In this document: positions 1-13,447 of the stretch, piece by piece
Layout of the letters: the number at the start of each line of letters is the position of its first letter
How positions within the stretch are numbered: position 1 is the stretch's first letter
Notes under the pieces: generated by a model
Told to the model about the DNA's origin: nothing
The model's input: only the letters and a program-made list of their open reading frames with translations
The model's database searches: none
DNA from: Tigriopus japonicus
Lineage: Eukaryota > Arthropoda > Copepoda > Harpacticoida > Harpacticidae
Direction of reading: 5' to 3'
DNA length: 64,000 nt
Assembly (NCBI GenBank): GCA_010645155.1
Contig: CM021316.1
Span: forward strand, 7,244,288 to 7,308,287
Made by a program: the position numbers and the translations under genes

Positions 1-407
1 AAAGACTTACATTACCCAAGACTGATGGAGTCCCTTCCATCAATGGTTGGGCGGAGCCTTGAACGCCGGCCATTGTGCACTCCAATGCAGGGCTGGAAAA
101 TCAAACATTTCTTGGACATCACTAAGATTATTTAACAATCGGAGGGTTTTAGTTTTCACACTCTACTACTTTTTGTAAATGTGAGGGATTTTCCCTGTCG
201 ATTTTGAAGGCCCTTAAAATCATAGACCAAAGTGTAAGGTTAAAATGCAAGAAAAAAAAACATTTTCAACGGGGTGCTTGCATAGAGCAACTAACGTATT
301 TGGAAATTGATTTTGCTTTGGTGTTTGACAGACAGAGATTTTGGTAGGTACCATTTGCATGTTAACACGAGAGAGGTAGAATCGCTGGTGATGTAGCCTT
401 TCGGACA

Positions 408-425
408 TGGTGGTGGTGGTGGTGG
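408..425. repeat. (TGG)6 microsatellite
   Basis: Six uninterrupted TGG units. Confidence 0.9.
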
Positions 426-875
426 CAGGCATTAGGTCGAGTCGGAAAATCAACGAAGTGGAGTCAATTGAGCTATCAAACCACATAGTCTTTTGAATAT
501 TTTAATTGATTCTGCTTTTCTGTAATTTCCACTCATTAACCAACTCAAACGAGTGGAACTGATTAAGAACGAACCTATCGAAAAAGCAGACCTACCATGC
601 CTTAATTGCTCTATCAAAACTTGAAGCCGACGAGCTGAACGACCAACCAAGGAGTAGCCAAGCTCAGAAGAGCCTGATTCATTAGTGCCAAATCCTCGAG
701 ATTGATTCCTCTTCCCCTTTAACTTGATTCCTAATCGTTCTAAAAGCACACCCACACACTTTCAAACCGAATGAATGCGATGGCAAAGAGGCCATAAACT
801 CACTTTGATGGCTCTCAAGTACTCGCCAAATGAAGGGAAGTATCAAGTGCGAATGTAGTATGTATGTACGTACAT

Positions 876-887
876 ACGTACGTACGT
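876..887. repeat. (ACGT)3 tract
   Basis: ACGTACGTACGT inside a longer GTATGTACGTACAT-rich stretch (861-887). It is one of eight ACGTACGT loci in the window. Confidence 0.85.
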
Positions 888-3090
888 CCAACGTACACCT
901 GAGATAGGGATGAGTCGAAAGCACTCCATCCCTATGAAGCAAATAACTGATTACCACATGATGAACGCGAAGTAAAAATAAAAAAATACAAGGTGGTGTG
1001 AAAAAATAAGTGATTACAAAATGACAAGATTTGCCTAACCATCGCCTTATTCTCGTGATTGTAATTTCCTTGTCATATCTTTACTTCCAAAGAACATTTC
1101 CACTTCTGCACTCCCATTTCGTTCCATTGGTTTTCGGAATGAATTTGCATGAGAAACTTGGCTCTTTAAGAGCCGTTTCAGCCTTTTCAAGGTTTCAATC
1201 TCTGGCTTCAACTTAAAAATCCCCTTTCTCTTAAACTGGAATTGCTCCGTGAAACAATCACCTTAAATCTGGCCCAAATGGATCTGCGATAATTTTCGTC
1301 TGCAGTCAGGTTTGTCAGTTTTGTACGACAGAGCCATGAGCTTGATTATTGAACACAACCAATTAACGAGAGGTGGTGATGGCTTGAGAACTTTCTGTGG
1401 CATGAGTTGACTACAAAATGGATGATGGACTTCTAGCAATGTCTACCATTGTCTAAGTTAATTGGATCATCTTCGTCCCTTTTGGATCCAGCACCAAGTA
1501 CTCAGTCTCTGGATGGGCTATTCAAAATAAACAAACTTATGAAAAAAGATTACGTTCACTAATCTTAAAACCTAAGCTCTGGCAACCACAAGAAGTAATC
1601 GAATGATGTCAATCCAATTTGCTCATTATTGAAGGTGATTGACGGGGCCGCCTATCTTGCCCCAAGTCTCTTGTAACAAATTATTTTAGATTACCGTACT
1701 TTTAATTAGAATACTGTATGTCCAGTCCTTCAAGGTGGCAGTCAGTTATGCATTGTAGTTTACCGATGTAAAAAGTGGCCATGGTTTTTCGATCATCTAC
1801 ATACGTACCTATACGTGTTTTCCTTGACCACAAGTTGTTTGCAGGCCGATGGAGGATCTCTAATCATTGGAACCATATCAAAAATGAGCGAACAGGATAC
1901 ACATACCGTAGTAGAACGAGTTCGCTCGGCAGATTGATTTGAAAGGTGAACTTGCCTGGCAAGCTAGCTCGACTCTGGTTTTGGTGATGGTAACCGCTAA
2001 TCAGGACTGATTTGAATTTCATCGTGTCTGTATTTGTTTTCTTTCCAATGCTCTTCCAGCCTTGCCTCGATCCTCCTTGCTATGAAGCGAGTCTTGGATG
2101 TCACGCTTCTTGACTTCAGGTCAGATAGGTGAATGGATCCATCGCATAATGAAGACAAGTGTGAGTAAACGCATACAAAGCAGGCCAAAAGCTTATCAGT
2201 GTAGTTATCAGGGCGTGTCGTCTCTGCGGTGACGGTTCTTCATTGTCTTAGCTGTCGTATGTTGTTAATGTTCTTGAGGGGATTAGTTCAGGCTGCATAA
2301 TGAAGACTATATCAACACCATTGTTCATTTTTTCATCATCTTCTTCCTCTGTCTTGGTGTCGGGTCCCACTTTTGGCTGCGTCTTGGTGGCTGCCGGTGG
2401 CTAGTGACTATTGACTAGAGGCTCCTAATCAGTCAGGGCCTAATGTTCAATCATCCCAAATGGGACGGACGACTCGGAGGGAAAAAGAATTCCCAGAGTT
2501 CGTCTTAGATCCTCTTCAGATCACAACAATTTCCCCGCCCTTTTCTGCCTTGGAACCTAGACTCTTGGTCCAGATTGGGCCTATTAGAGTGGCCGATCAA
2601 TGTAGCTACAGAAAAGTGGTGCAAGTCATCTGGCAACATTGACACCTCTTGATATTGATAAAAAAGAGGTTGTAACTCAGGATCCCCTCACCACAAACGG
2701 CCATCGCACTGCCAATACGAGCGAGAGGTTTTCTCTCTCAAGTCAATTCCAAAATTGTACGCGTGTGCATCCTAGCACATGTGAAAAGGACTGCAGCATT
2801 AGTCCAGGCCACGAGATTTGCCGGGATGGCCTTCCGTACCCGGGGGGACCAAGAGGAGGTCAACCAGTTTCATATGGTATGTATCTTGATCATCTCGTGG
2901 TTGAACCGTCAGATAAGAGAACTTGCCTAAATAAATTGCTGGCGGAACGAAACACATTCGTCTGATGACGGTTTACATTCTGACAGATCTTTAGGATTCC
3001 GATCGAAATCTGTTGTAAATTCTAAGGCACTAAGGCGGAAAAATTGTCACATTTTAACCCACTAAACCACCTCGTCCCAAGTTGGCAGCC

Positions 3091-3155
3091 TGCTTCCCTC
3101 CTCCCCCTCTTCTCTTTTCTACTCTTTTCTTCTCGTTTCTCTTCTCTTTTCATAA
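3091..3155. repeat. Polypyrimidine tract
   Basis: About 65 bases are almost wholly C and T on the plus strand (CCTCC, CTTTT and TTCTC words), with single purine interruptions. Confidence 0.75.
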
Positions 3156-5303
3156 TCCAAGTGGCACAATTTTTGGCGTCCAAGAACATAAAGCAACCAC
3201 ACTGCAGCATATTATAAACTGTCCGCCATCTCCTCAAGCAGCGAATTTCTCGCATTGGAAGGAAGTCAGTAAGCAGGGAGGGCGTGCGCCACGGGCGATT
3301 GTTCACTATGGACTCATACTAATGTATTTGCATGTTCTCGAGCCATATCAGCATATGGCATCATCAATATTTCTGAACCATATGGATCAGTCATTTGAGA
3401 TACGTGACGGAAAGTAAGTAACAAAGAGAACCATTCGTCCATCCACTTTAACGACATGTGATTGAAGCCATCCGATGAATGTTCAATAAAGGTAATAAAA
3501 TGAGCCTGTGCAAGGGGGTTTGATGAGTGATGTACAGGAAGAGTTCAAAACGGAACCACAAGTCTGATCAATCTAAGACTTTATAAAAATTAAAACCAAA
3601 AACAATTTTCAATTCAGCCAACAAAGAAGAAAACTATTCCTGACCATCATTCAGTGCCAAAATATTTATTTAAACTTTAACCTTGAGGATTTAAGAACCA
3701 TTTAAAGGTGATAATATTATATTTCATTACCATCACTCGCACTTTGCTTGTTGAATTTGGGCACAAATAACATTTTTGTACCACCTTGTTTCAACATGCA
3801 AAATCAGATTCTGGGACATGCTTCAGCTTCTTGAAAACCCAAGACCAATACTGAGAATTTCTTCTGAATCTAATTACATTTGATACTTTACTTTACTTTT
3901 GGTTTCAGTGTGCTTATCAGAAAGCTAACCCAAAATTTGAAGACCTAAGAATCTGAAGGCTCTTTTGATCCAACGTTATATTTGATAAAATACTTTGTCT
4001 TTTTATAATTTTGGATAAAAGTGATGTCAATCCAGTTCACCTTCTGTCATGAAAATTTGATGGATGAAAATGGAGGAGACCCAAGATCTATGTCCAAAAA
4101 CGAAACAAAAAATACCTGAAAGTTTTGAAGCACACTGTAAGTCATGAAATGCTTTTTTTCAAAGTATTCTTAGTTCAAACAAGGTGCTCGATATATTGGC
4201 TTAGTGCTTTCAAGCATTTTTTGCTATATTGCAGACTGATTTGACAAACGTTTTGGTTAATAATTTCTCCAAATGTCTCAGATTTTTTTCCTTTTGGATG
4301 AGTCGTTTAATCAAATCCAGATCGCTTTGAAATGCCAAATTTCATCCTCCAAAAGGGGAGAGCTTTTTCCCTCTAAAGGGCAATGATCAACATTTGGAAG
4401 AACTGTTGTAATTGTTGACTTTTTTCACATATAATCCGTGCGAGAGAAACTTAGGCCAAGGCCTAAATTGCCACTTCGCCCGAAATATCTGGTTCAACTT
4501 CCGATGGCCAAGCATAAGCAGCAAGCAATTTTGTTTTATTCTTGGCTTGACTTCTCTACTTGTTTGGCCAAAGGGTGCTTCGGTGCCAATTCATGGGGTG
4601 GCGTTCAAAGCCAGTCGGACCAGATGATGCGTGTGTGGCACACAGTCCGGTCGTTTTGGTGAAGGAGAAACGATAATCGTATTTCTTGCATATAAGTGTA
4701 AGAAGAGCTGTAGGTTGGTTCGCTTTTGGCGCTCCTATTGCTCCACACTCAGAGTGCGTGAGTGGGTTAAAACGCAAGAAGGATGGTTGGACACATCTCT
4801 TGGAGCTAAGGCCTACAGCCATTCCCAACACCAAAACACGAGGTGAAATCAAAGAAGCTCCTGGCCACCAAAATAGCTCCTTTCGGAAAAATGAAAAAAT
4901 ATGGAGGGATAGTGTCAGTGTTCTGGATTCTGCGGTCAACGAAGTACTTCTCAAGTGTCCTAACCAGTGGGGGTGTGAGTCAACGGGGCCGTCTGCATGT
5001 ACGTACTTAGTTGGTTACTTAGTACGGCCCACGCTTTATATTAGAGTGAGTGCTTGGTTATGCGTGCGTCAAAGCGTGCAAGGTGTTCCAAATAATTCTA
5101 TTTGCATAGCCAAAAAATGAAAAGGGTACGAGGAAAAGAAGACGACATGAACAAAACTGAAAACTTCATTGCGGGACAGACCGAACGGCTAAGTACAGTA
5201 CGTACGTTTTTGCGAAAGAGAGGCAAATGCTTGCACAGCCTCGATCGTCTTCTTGTGATGACTATCTGGCAAAGCGGCGTTTAAAACATTTGGCGAGATT
5301 TTT

Positions 5304-5325
5304 CCTCCTCCTCCTCCTCCTCCTC
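5304..5325. repeat. (CCT)7 microsatellite
   Basis: Seven CCT units in a row. Confidence 0.9.
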
Positions 5326-7587
5326 ATGCGACATTTTTGTCGTACTCTCAGGGAGGGATCTTAAAACGTGTTCTAATTCTAATTTGGAAATTCTTTGGTT
5401 CCGCCACGATATACATCATTGTTTCACTTGAGCCTAATCTTCTCGCCTCAGAGCCTTCTTCGTCAAAAGATGACCCCAAGTTTCTCTCTTACTCCAAAGT
5501 TTAACAATCGTTATGGTACTTGGAGGACAATTTCCCCCATTTCAAGGAACATTGCCACTTAATGATGCAAGTTTTTAAACCCGCTAAGTGATTGCCAACA
5601 AATGCCGCATTGAGATTGGTCTTGAAGTGTTTTTGATCGGAACCTTTCGCGGTACGAACAATAGTGAATGAACCAATCTGTTTTTGAGAAGTTGTTCTTG
5701 GACCCGATCTTTGGTTGGTCGGTCCTTCATACACTTTTGGACAACTTTTTTGCGGCGATGGGACAAATTGGTGGGATGGGTTTTGAAGTCAAGGATTGAG
5801 AAATGAGAACAGGGGTATTAGCTAGAACTTGCTTGCTTTCCAGAGCGGATAAATCTACTATGGAGGGACTCCTTAACCAAACCTGTGCCTTTGGGATGGA
5901 GGATTTGGTGAGATGATAAAACCGAGGCGAGGGGGACTTGAAGTAGAATTGGACAGATTTAGAAATATCATCATCGCCGGCGTTGTTGCTGTTGTCGTCG
6001 TAGTCACCATCATCATCATTCCCATGCCCCGCGTTATCCTCGACTTGATTATGATATCACAACGGTTTTTTCTCTCCTGCTAATGAACTGAGGGGACTCC
6101 ACTCGGTTCAATCGTGATGATCGCCGTCGTCATGATCTTTTGAGTGTGAAGAACACAGGAAATATAAAAGAGAAACTCATCAATGACTTCGAGGTTTCTT
6201 CCCCTCTGCGGTCACTACGCACATACTCGAGTAGCTCTCCTCCTCCTCCTTCTCTCATCGTGGAACTCTCAACTCATTCTACGCCCTCCTTTCTCCCCCT
6301 TGGACAAATGCATGCGCACTCAAAGATGCAATTATCTACGACAAGGATTCCCCCACATACACATCTACCTCCCCAGCCAAACAACCGACCGACCTATACG
6401 GAAAAGTCATGTTGTTCCCTATCTGGCCAGACGTGGAACCCTACTCTACCTCATCTTGGGCTTAGCTGGATTCACGAAATTGGTACCTGCATGATTTGGG
6501 GGCTCATTTGAGAGTGGCACTTCCTTTTTCTAATTCAATTCGACGGCAATACAGCATCTTAGATCCTCTTTAAAATCTGGAACGGAAGTTAGAGCTCTCT
6601 TTCTCCTTCATGATTATTCACGAGCTTCCAGATTTAAAACAACTCCAGCACCACTGTGAAAATTGGTTGAACTCTGCCTTGCCTTGGTCAATGTCGTAAG
6701 AATCGCGATCTTAAGTTTATCCGGTATCATTCTCAATACATGTACGTGCAAAGGGCTTTGGGTGTCCTTTTCAATGCGCACGCAGATCATATTTCAATGA
6801 TTTTGGAAAATTTTGAAAGCAAATGAACCTCTGAGCAAAAGTGTATTTTCCCAGTGTTGGGGTTGTGCGAATATCTTGAGTTTTCAAATTACACTGCCTT
6901 GAAATAATCTTTGGCCACTCGAGTGTTGAATTCGGGAGTCTGCCGGCGCTGCTGCTTCTCTAATTCCAGCTCTTCGTTTATCTCCTCATTGAGCTAATCT
7001 CATAAAAGTCTGAACTTGGATTTTCCGTCTACTGTACCACTAGGCTATTCCTACTCCTGCAGTCCCCGGAATGAAAGGGCGCACCAGTAAATCGGTTTGT
7101 ACAGTATGTAATCGCCTCCTTCATTGTCAGCTTCTGTGGAAGGACTTGGGTTGGTGGGCTCTTATTCCAGGCCAGTCAAGACTGAGCTTCAGATTTTTAA
7201 TGAATCACTAATTATACTCGAGGGATGTGGATGAGAGATATCTCAGATACGAGCTAACTGGAGACACTTGTTTCCGTTTTATTTGAACCAAAAAGCACTG
7301 TAGTGGGGAAACCATTTTCCGGTCGAAAACCTGATCGAAATACTTCTTAAAGGAGCTTGGGATCTCCGTTCAAGCTCAAAAGATTTTTTGAAAACATGCA
7401 AAAAAATGGGTGATAGAAGGAGCACTTTCAATCTGCAGCTGTGTCATGGATTTGTCACCACAGTGTTCCGAGCAATTAATGGGATTGTCAAGATTCTGCT
7501 TAATCATAATCTGTTTTTAATAACACGGAGCATCCTTCGCTATCGTGCTTCATGGAAGACTTCGCCATCGTTATGGTGGTGGGTAGC

Positions 7588-7625
7588 GGTGGTGGTGGTG
7601 GTGGTGGTGGTGGTGATGATGATGG
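7588..7625. repeat. (GGT)n-(GAT)n compound microsatellite
   Basis: Nine GGT units pass into GAT units. GCT/GGT-rich sequence continues to about 7680. Frames across it are low-complexity artefacts. Confidence 0.85.
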
Positions 7626-7695
7626 AAACAGCAGCTATGGCACCGCTGCTGCTGGTGGTGGTGCTGTTGGTTGTGGTAGTCGTCGGATGCATATG

Positions 7696-7727
7696 GATGA
7701 ATAATCTCAGGCTTGAGATTATTCATC
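7696..7727. repeat. Perfect 14-bp inverted repeat with 4-base loop
   Basis: GATGAATAATCTCA is followed by GGCT and then its exact reverse complement. Pairing does not extend beyond the arms, so it is too short for a typical microRNA precursor. Confidence 0.9.
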
Positions 7728-10700
7728 TGTTACCTACTTCGACATCACTCGATGTAACGTGGAGTGTGATAAACAACCACTGAGAGAAAAATCCTCACGT
7801 AATAGGATTAAACAACCCAATCACAAGGTCTAATACTTACTTGCATTTCTTGGGCTTGTTAACAAAACGTACAATGCAATGCATTTAGAAGAAGGCTCTC
7901 CAAACATCCGCAATGAAAGGTGATTTCCGGGACATTTCGTTGGGCATACTATTTTGAGTTACAACATAACCGGCAGGCAATGTTTTCAGACAAAGCAATC
8001 CCATCTCAGCCAATTACTTTCAGCCTATTATTAAGATGCCACTGTTTGTGCCGAAAAGAAATGTAGAAAAGAAGCAACTCCATCTAAAGATGGCCAACTA
8101 CAAAACGTCGGTAGCTAAGAGGAGATTTTTGTTTGAACAGTGAATGAGATGGATGCAACGAAGCATAAATCTCATGATAATTCGGTGGCATATGCAAACT
8201 TAGGAGGAGAAGCTCGACGGACGAAGTGTTTTTAAGACTGGCCGAGTCGATCTTACCTTGTCCATGTCCGTTTTGTGTGAGCTATTGTATATACCTACGT
8301 ATGTCGTATTGCCAAAGTGCTCGAGTGCCTTCTCAGCTCGCTCCCACTGGAGTGTCTGTCCACCAGGTATGCCTACTTACTTTAGCCGTTACATTGGCTG
8401 CATTCATTCACTTACTTATTTACCAACCAATACGTATTCACTTGATCCTTCCTAGTACTTTTCTCCGAGCCAGGTTCAAATCTCGATGGAGGAGGCAGAG
8501 CAGGTGAAATTCAGACTTCACACAACACTGATTTTCCCCGGCAACAAAAAGTGAAGGATTTTTGTCTGATGTTTGCCCTCCATGAATGAAGAATATCCGG
8601 AGAAAGGATCTGCCTGTCCGATCACATCTTGAGGGGAAACACGAAACTTTCATGCTTAAAGGATCTAGCCAAGGATCTCCCAAAACAAATGCGTCCAAAG
8701 CACGGAAGCCCGCAGATGTAGGCTAGCATGATTCCCTAATCTGCAATTGTGAATTGGTTGATTAACAAAACTGGACATAAAAAATTGCTTTCAACCTTTG
8801 GTTTGCGTTTCACACATCAAGTCGCTAGAACTCAATTGATTTTTTTGCAGTCTCTCCCAACAAGCAATCGATTGAAGGATGACGCGACCACCGTCAAGTC
8901 AGGTAATTATGGTGGCACAGTTTCCCCTCGATTTTTCCATATCGCCCCTCTTGGCCACAGCTTCACATCAAAATCTTTTGGCATACAAATTTTGCATCGA
9001 AGTCAGAAAAAGCCAAGAAGGAGGCGAAGTTGATCTTCTCACGATTTCGCAACATCAAACTTACTGGAGCGTGCATTGACATGATAGTGTGGGTTTGTGT
9101 GTACTGTAGATATTACATCCACACGTACGAACGTACATGAATTATTACAAGAAGGGGAGGGAGTCTTAGCAAAACTAAATCACCGAGATCCATCTCAAAC
9201 GACGAGAACGGACAGCCAAGTCATGATAGTACTACTACTATTGCATGAGCGAACTATTTCTTTATTTGGACGACGATCAGAAGCAGCACTTGGTTGTGTG
9301 ATAATCTTCTAATCAAACGAGGGATAGCAGCAACAGCACCAGCAGCCGCGAGCTCCAAGCGTGGTTGGTTAATATTTGCATCTAATAAAAAAGACCTCCT
9401 GTCAAAAATGAGGGTACACAGGCACCGGTAGTCAATATACTTATTCTCAAGCATTTGTCTTTCTCGGCTTCTAAGAACGGTGAACGCTGTACTACGTACG
9501 TGCTACATGCTACATTTGGACGTACGTATGTAGAAGTCAGTTCGTCGGATCGAGCTCAGGCGGGATTGATTTTTTGTGCCAAGATGAAACCTGGTACACT
9601 TCACTTTAGGCGTAATTTAGCATATTTACACAATAACTACGAGGCGCAATGTATCATCCCCCCCCCGAGTAGAAGAGAGGCCTGGCTGTCCATTCATCCA
9701 TCGTTGAATGGCCATCGACAATTACGAAAATCACTCGTTTGTTCAGAATTGCCCGTCGCTTCATTGCGCTTATGCACACGCACAACGTCAAGATGAACGA
9801 CCAAACAGGCAGCTTCCTTCAGAAGAAACCATTATCCGTTCATTATTCACTCACTTCTTTGGGAAAGCATTGCAAATTCATCCTTGAAGTCGTTGCTGAG
9901 AGTCAATCAAAATCAACCGCTCTGGCATGCATTTAGCGGGTTTATTTGAAACTGCTAACCCAGATTGATCCAGACCTTCTGTTGGTGATTCCAGCCTACC
10001 ATTAGCAGACCCAAACCGGGTAAAAGCAGTCAATTGATCGATCTCACCTTTTCCAAGGCGATTTAGTGCCAACGTGGTTTGTTCCGCCGACAGATGCTCA
10101 GCTCATGAATAAACGTTCGATAGCAATCACACGAATGGTCTGCTAATTATTCGCGTCCAGTGACGGGCGAATCGGAAATCAAACCAACAATCAATAAGGG
10201 AGGGCCATCATCATTCTAGTGTGTAATGAAGAAATTGGCCTACTTTGTCGGTAATGGCGAAGTTTTTGTCCCGAGTCCGTTAGCAATCCCTAGAACAAAC
10301 ATAAAATGGTCTGTAGTGTTGGCAGGCAATTGTGCCATTCCCATCTCCTTACAAAAGCCTAGACTGGAATGCAAACTAACGACTACCTTGGGCTAGAGTT
10401 CTACTCTGGACTATTGATTCATAGAACTGACGGTCAAAATATTAGAAAAAGTGTATACCAATGCCGCAAATGGCGAGAGTGCCATCCATGCATGCAGATC
10501 AAGAAGAATTGCCCACATCAAGACGGAAGAATGAAATCAAACGAGCGAAGCTTTATTTTGAAATCGAAAAGTGGGTGGGGAATGAATGACCAACATGAGG
10601 TTGCAAGAAAGATCAGAAGAAAGACAAGCTCAAAGCACGTGGTCGAAGCCACTCAACCTTTGGCTTTTGTCGAAGTTCGTCTTGATTGACCAACAATATG

Positions 10701-11609
10701 CCACTGAAGTTCCAGAGCTCAGTCATATAGATGGAGCGAGACGTGGATGTTAAATTTTGGATATGACAGGAGAAATTAAAATCATGATCATCCAATTCCT
10801 GTTCACGCTGGAGAAAAATGAAATGTCCCCAGGTGATTAGTTTCGCCTCATGTTTGCCCTTTGCCGATCCCATTGCATTGACTAATTTCATGCCGGGTCT
10901 GATCATTACCAAAGCCATTACAGATGTCGGATGTCACGTCTATAACAGGAGGTATGTATCTATACTGTACATACTGTAGAGTCACTCGAGTTTCAAGACA
11001 CCACATATCGCACCAATGGTTACCCAGCCAAACTTGGTGCCAAGGTTGTCGTTGATGATCATGATGACGATGACGACGACGATGATGATAATTTATTTTG
11101 AATGCACAAGAACCCAACGCATCCTATTTGGGAAAGGAAACTTAGATGAGCGCTGGGGTTCTTGTCTAACAAGAAAAAAGATCAACCCGTATTGGAAGAA
11201 TCAACAAGCCTCAGTTGGTTACTGAAAAGTAGGGCGTTTGGCCACCATCTTCGATAATTCATGAATCTTGTCCAGTAAGAACAGGGTGAGGATGTCGGTC
11301 AAGGCGATGGCATTTGCCAGAAGGAGCTAAGCAGGCAGGTGACAAGAAAAATGTCATCCATGTTGATTTCTGGGAGGCGATTCCATTGAGCAATGGACCG
11401 ACCAACAACGTCAGCCAAATTGAAGGGGCTTTCACTTGCTTCACCAGTGGTTTTTGGTTAAGAACATCCACGTAAGGGAGTAAAAGTGGGGGGCTCACCT
11501 AAATGAGGAAGACCAAGACGAAAAATTCGACCCAAGAAGGAGGCTGCTGCTTCTTAGAAATACTTCTTACCTCCTTGTTTGCACAACCATTCTTTGAACC
11601 ATCCGTTTA

Positions 11610-11632
11610 GGGGAGAGGAGGGGGTGGGCGGG
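11610..11632 (+). other. G-quadruplex-type motif
   Basis: Four G runs (GGGG, GGGGG, GGG, GGG) are separated by loops of 6, 1 and 1 bases, which fits the G3+N1-7 rule. No gene is near enough to assign a role. Confidence 0.6.
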
Positions 11633-11969
11633 AAGTTGTTCAAGCTAACCACCGACCACAGTCGATGGACGAACGATGGTTGGTCGCATTTGGTACGTGG
11701 GTACTCGTGAACAACTGAAAGTCAAGATGGTTCGAGATGGGCTCTAATGGTCATTTGAGCCGAGTTTGTATCCTCTTGCCCTGAACGAAATGGGTCAAAC
11801 GGCAAAAACACAACTCGCTCAACTCCCACTCCCACTCCTACTCCCACCACCGCCACCTTATCTCACCTGTTTGCCAATTCCCGACAACAGCGGAAATGAG
11901 GCAGAGGCAGAAGGGACAAGAAGAAACAAGTCACAAGTCTTCCAAAGAAGAACCAATAGGAATTGGTTC

Positions 11970-12012
11970 AAAGAAAGAAAGAAAGAAAGAAGAAAGGAAA
12001 AGAAAAGAAAAA
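11970..12012. repeat. (AAAG)n purine tract
   Basis: AAAG units decay into AGGAAAAG; the plus strand is wholly purine. Confidence 0.85.
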
Positions 12013-13447
12013 TAGATGAAGATTTAGAAAAAGCCGGATGTAAGTACTCTCCTGAATGCAAAGGATCACCAAGCAACAATCCTGAGGTCCACATAAAGTA
12101 GAATGCTTTGCAACAGGGTCTTCAAATCTACAGTAATGCGATTATTGCTTACTTTGCGCCGCTAGTTTGGGGGTAATTAGAAATAAATGTCTTTCTCGTC
12201 ACAATAAACGAGCACCTGCGTGTCTTGAGCTCTTTGTTTCTTCACTCCGAGTTCGACCCAAAATTTCTCTCAAATACTCAAACCTTGATATTTTAACTCG
12301 TTTGATCATTTCTTGTTTTAAACAATGTTCATACTTGGGATGCCAAAATACCTTTTTAGCGTATAAGTATATTGATATGGTTGTAATGATCTTAATACGT
12401 TCTGGACATTGGTTTCCTCGTTTTTCTCTCGTGATTTGCATTGTCATATCTTTTTGAATTGAGAGGAAGTTCTGATACTCAGTCACACACACACGCACTC
12501 ACTCACATTTACGAAGAGGCTCACTCAACGAGTACGGAAAAAAGAATGTTCTACCCACTGTCTCTTTGTCGAATTTACTTTCCATGAGAAAAATATGTCA
12601 GATAATTAGCTGATCACAATTTCCAGCTTGGCATAAAAGTCCACGAGATCGGTTTTTGCTTCTTATTTACATACATCGTAAGGCTTGTTGTGAGTGTTGC
12701 ACAATACTGTACGTAGCACAGTCTGGGAACAGGATGAAGGGCTTACCAAGCCCGGGGGCAATAAAATCAACTTGGCCATTATTGCTACTCTGCCTATGGA
12801 TGAGGATCTTGGTCAGCTGAGCCAGCCACTCAGTCTCAGTTTTTGTCCATCCAATAATCAAGCAATTCATTGGGAACGAGGAGCCATGATGCCGGAATAG
12901 TCATCCATTCCTGAAGGCTGGTGCGTATTTGCTCCCTTCCAATGCAGACTAAAAAAGTCCAAATTTGTTGTGATTATTATGATTATTATTGGTGGTGATG
13001 GTTTTGACAGTGACGACAGGGCAATTGACTTTTTTTGTGGGCCCTCACGGTTCTAACTCTATCCGAATTCTGATGGATTGTTGAAGAACCACTGCTACGC
13101 TACGGCAGAGTGACGGATCCATCCCTGATATATGGACGTGTGGAGGGACGTACGCCGAGAATCTCACATTAGCGAAGGAAAAACTGGGAAATAAAAATTT
13201 ACGAACCAGAAGGAGATGCCTGTGTTGACTGCTTTGGTTGAGTATTTTCTAAATTCAAGTTTATGCATTATGCACACTAATTTTTCTTGGAGCCATAAAC
13301 TTAAATGCTCGAGCGGATGAATCCAATGGTATTTAGGCCCTAGCGCACTAACTAATCTGCCTGCAAAACCTGAGGTAATGAAGCCACGCTTAATCAGAAC
13401 GAGGCGGTCCCTCCGACCGCTGCCCACATCATCATTATCATCATCAT

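Larger units (their letters stand above)
1..13439. other. Noncoding stretch, no gene seen
   Basis: Open frames here are short (at most about 130 codons), overlap on both strands and coincide with simple repeats. Apart from the repeats, hairpin and G-quadruplex motif listed separately, I see only an AT-richer patch at about 3,540-4,440, which may be an old eroded repeat, and single-base runs such as C10 at about 9659. Confidence 0.6.

Noticed and set aside
1746..1758. Match to 12 bases of the miR-33 mature sequence (TGCATTGTAGTT)
   Set aside because: No complementary arm is present within about 80 bases, so there is no hairpin precursor.
8465..8485. GGTTCAAATC resembling a tRNA B box
   Set aside because: No A box or cloverleaf can be drawn around it, and no other tRNA-like element was found.
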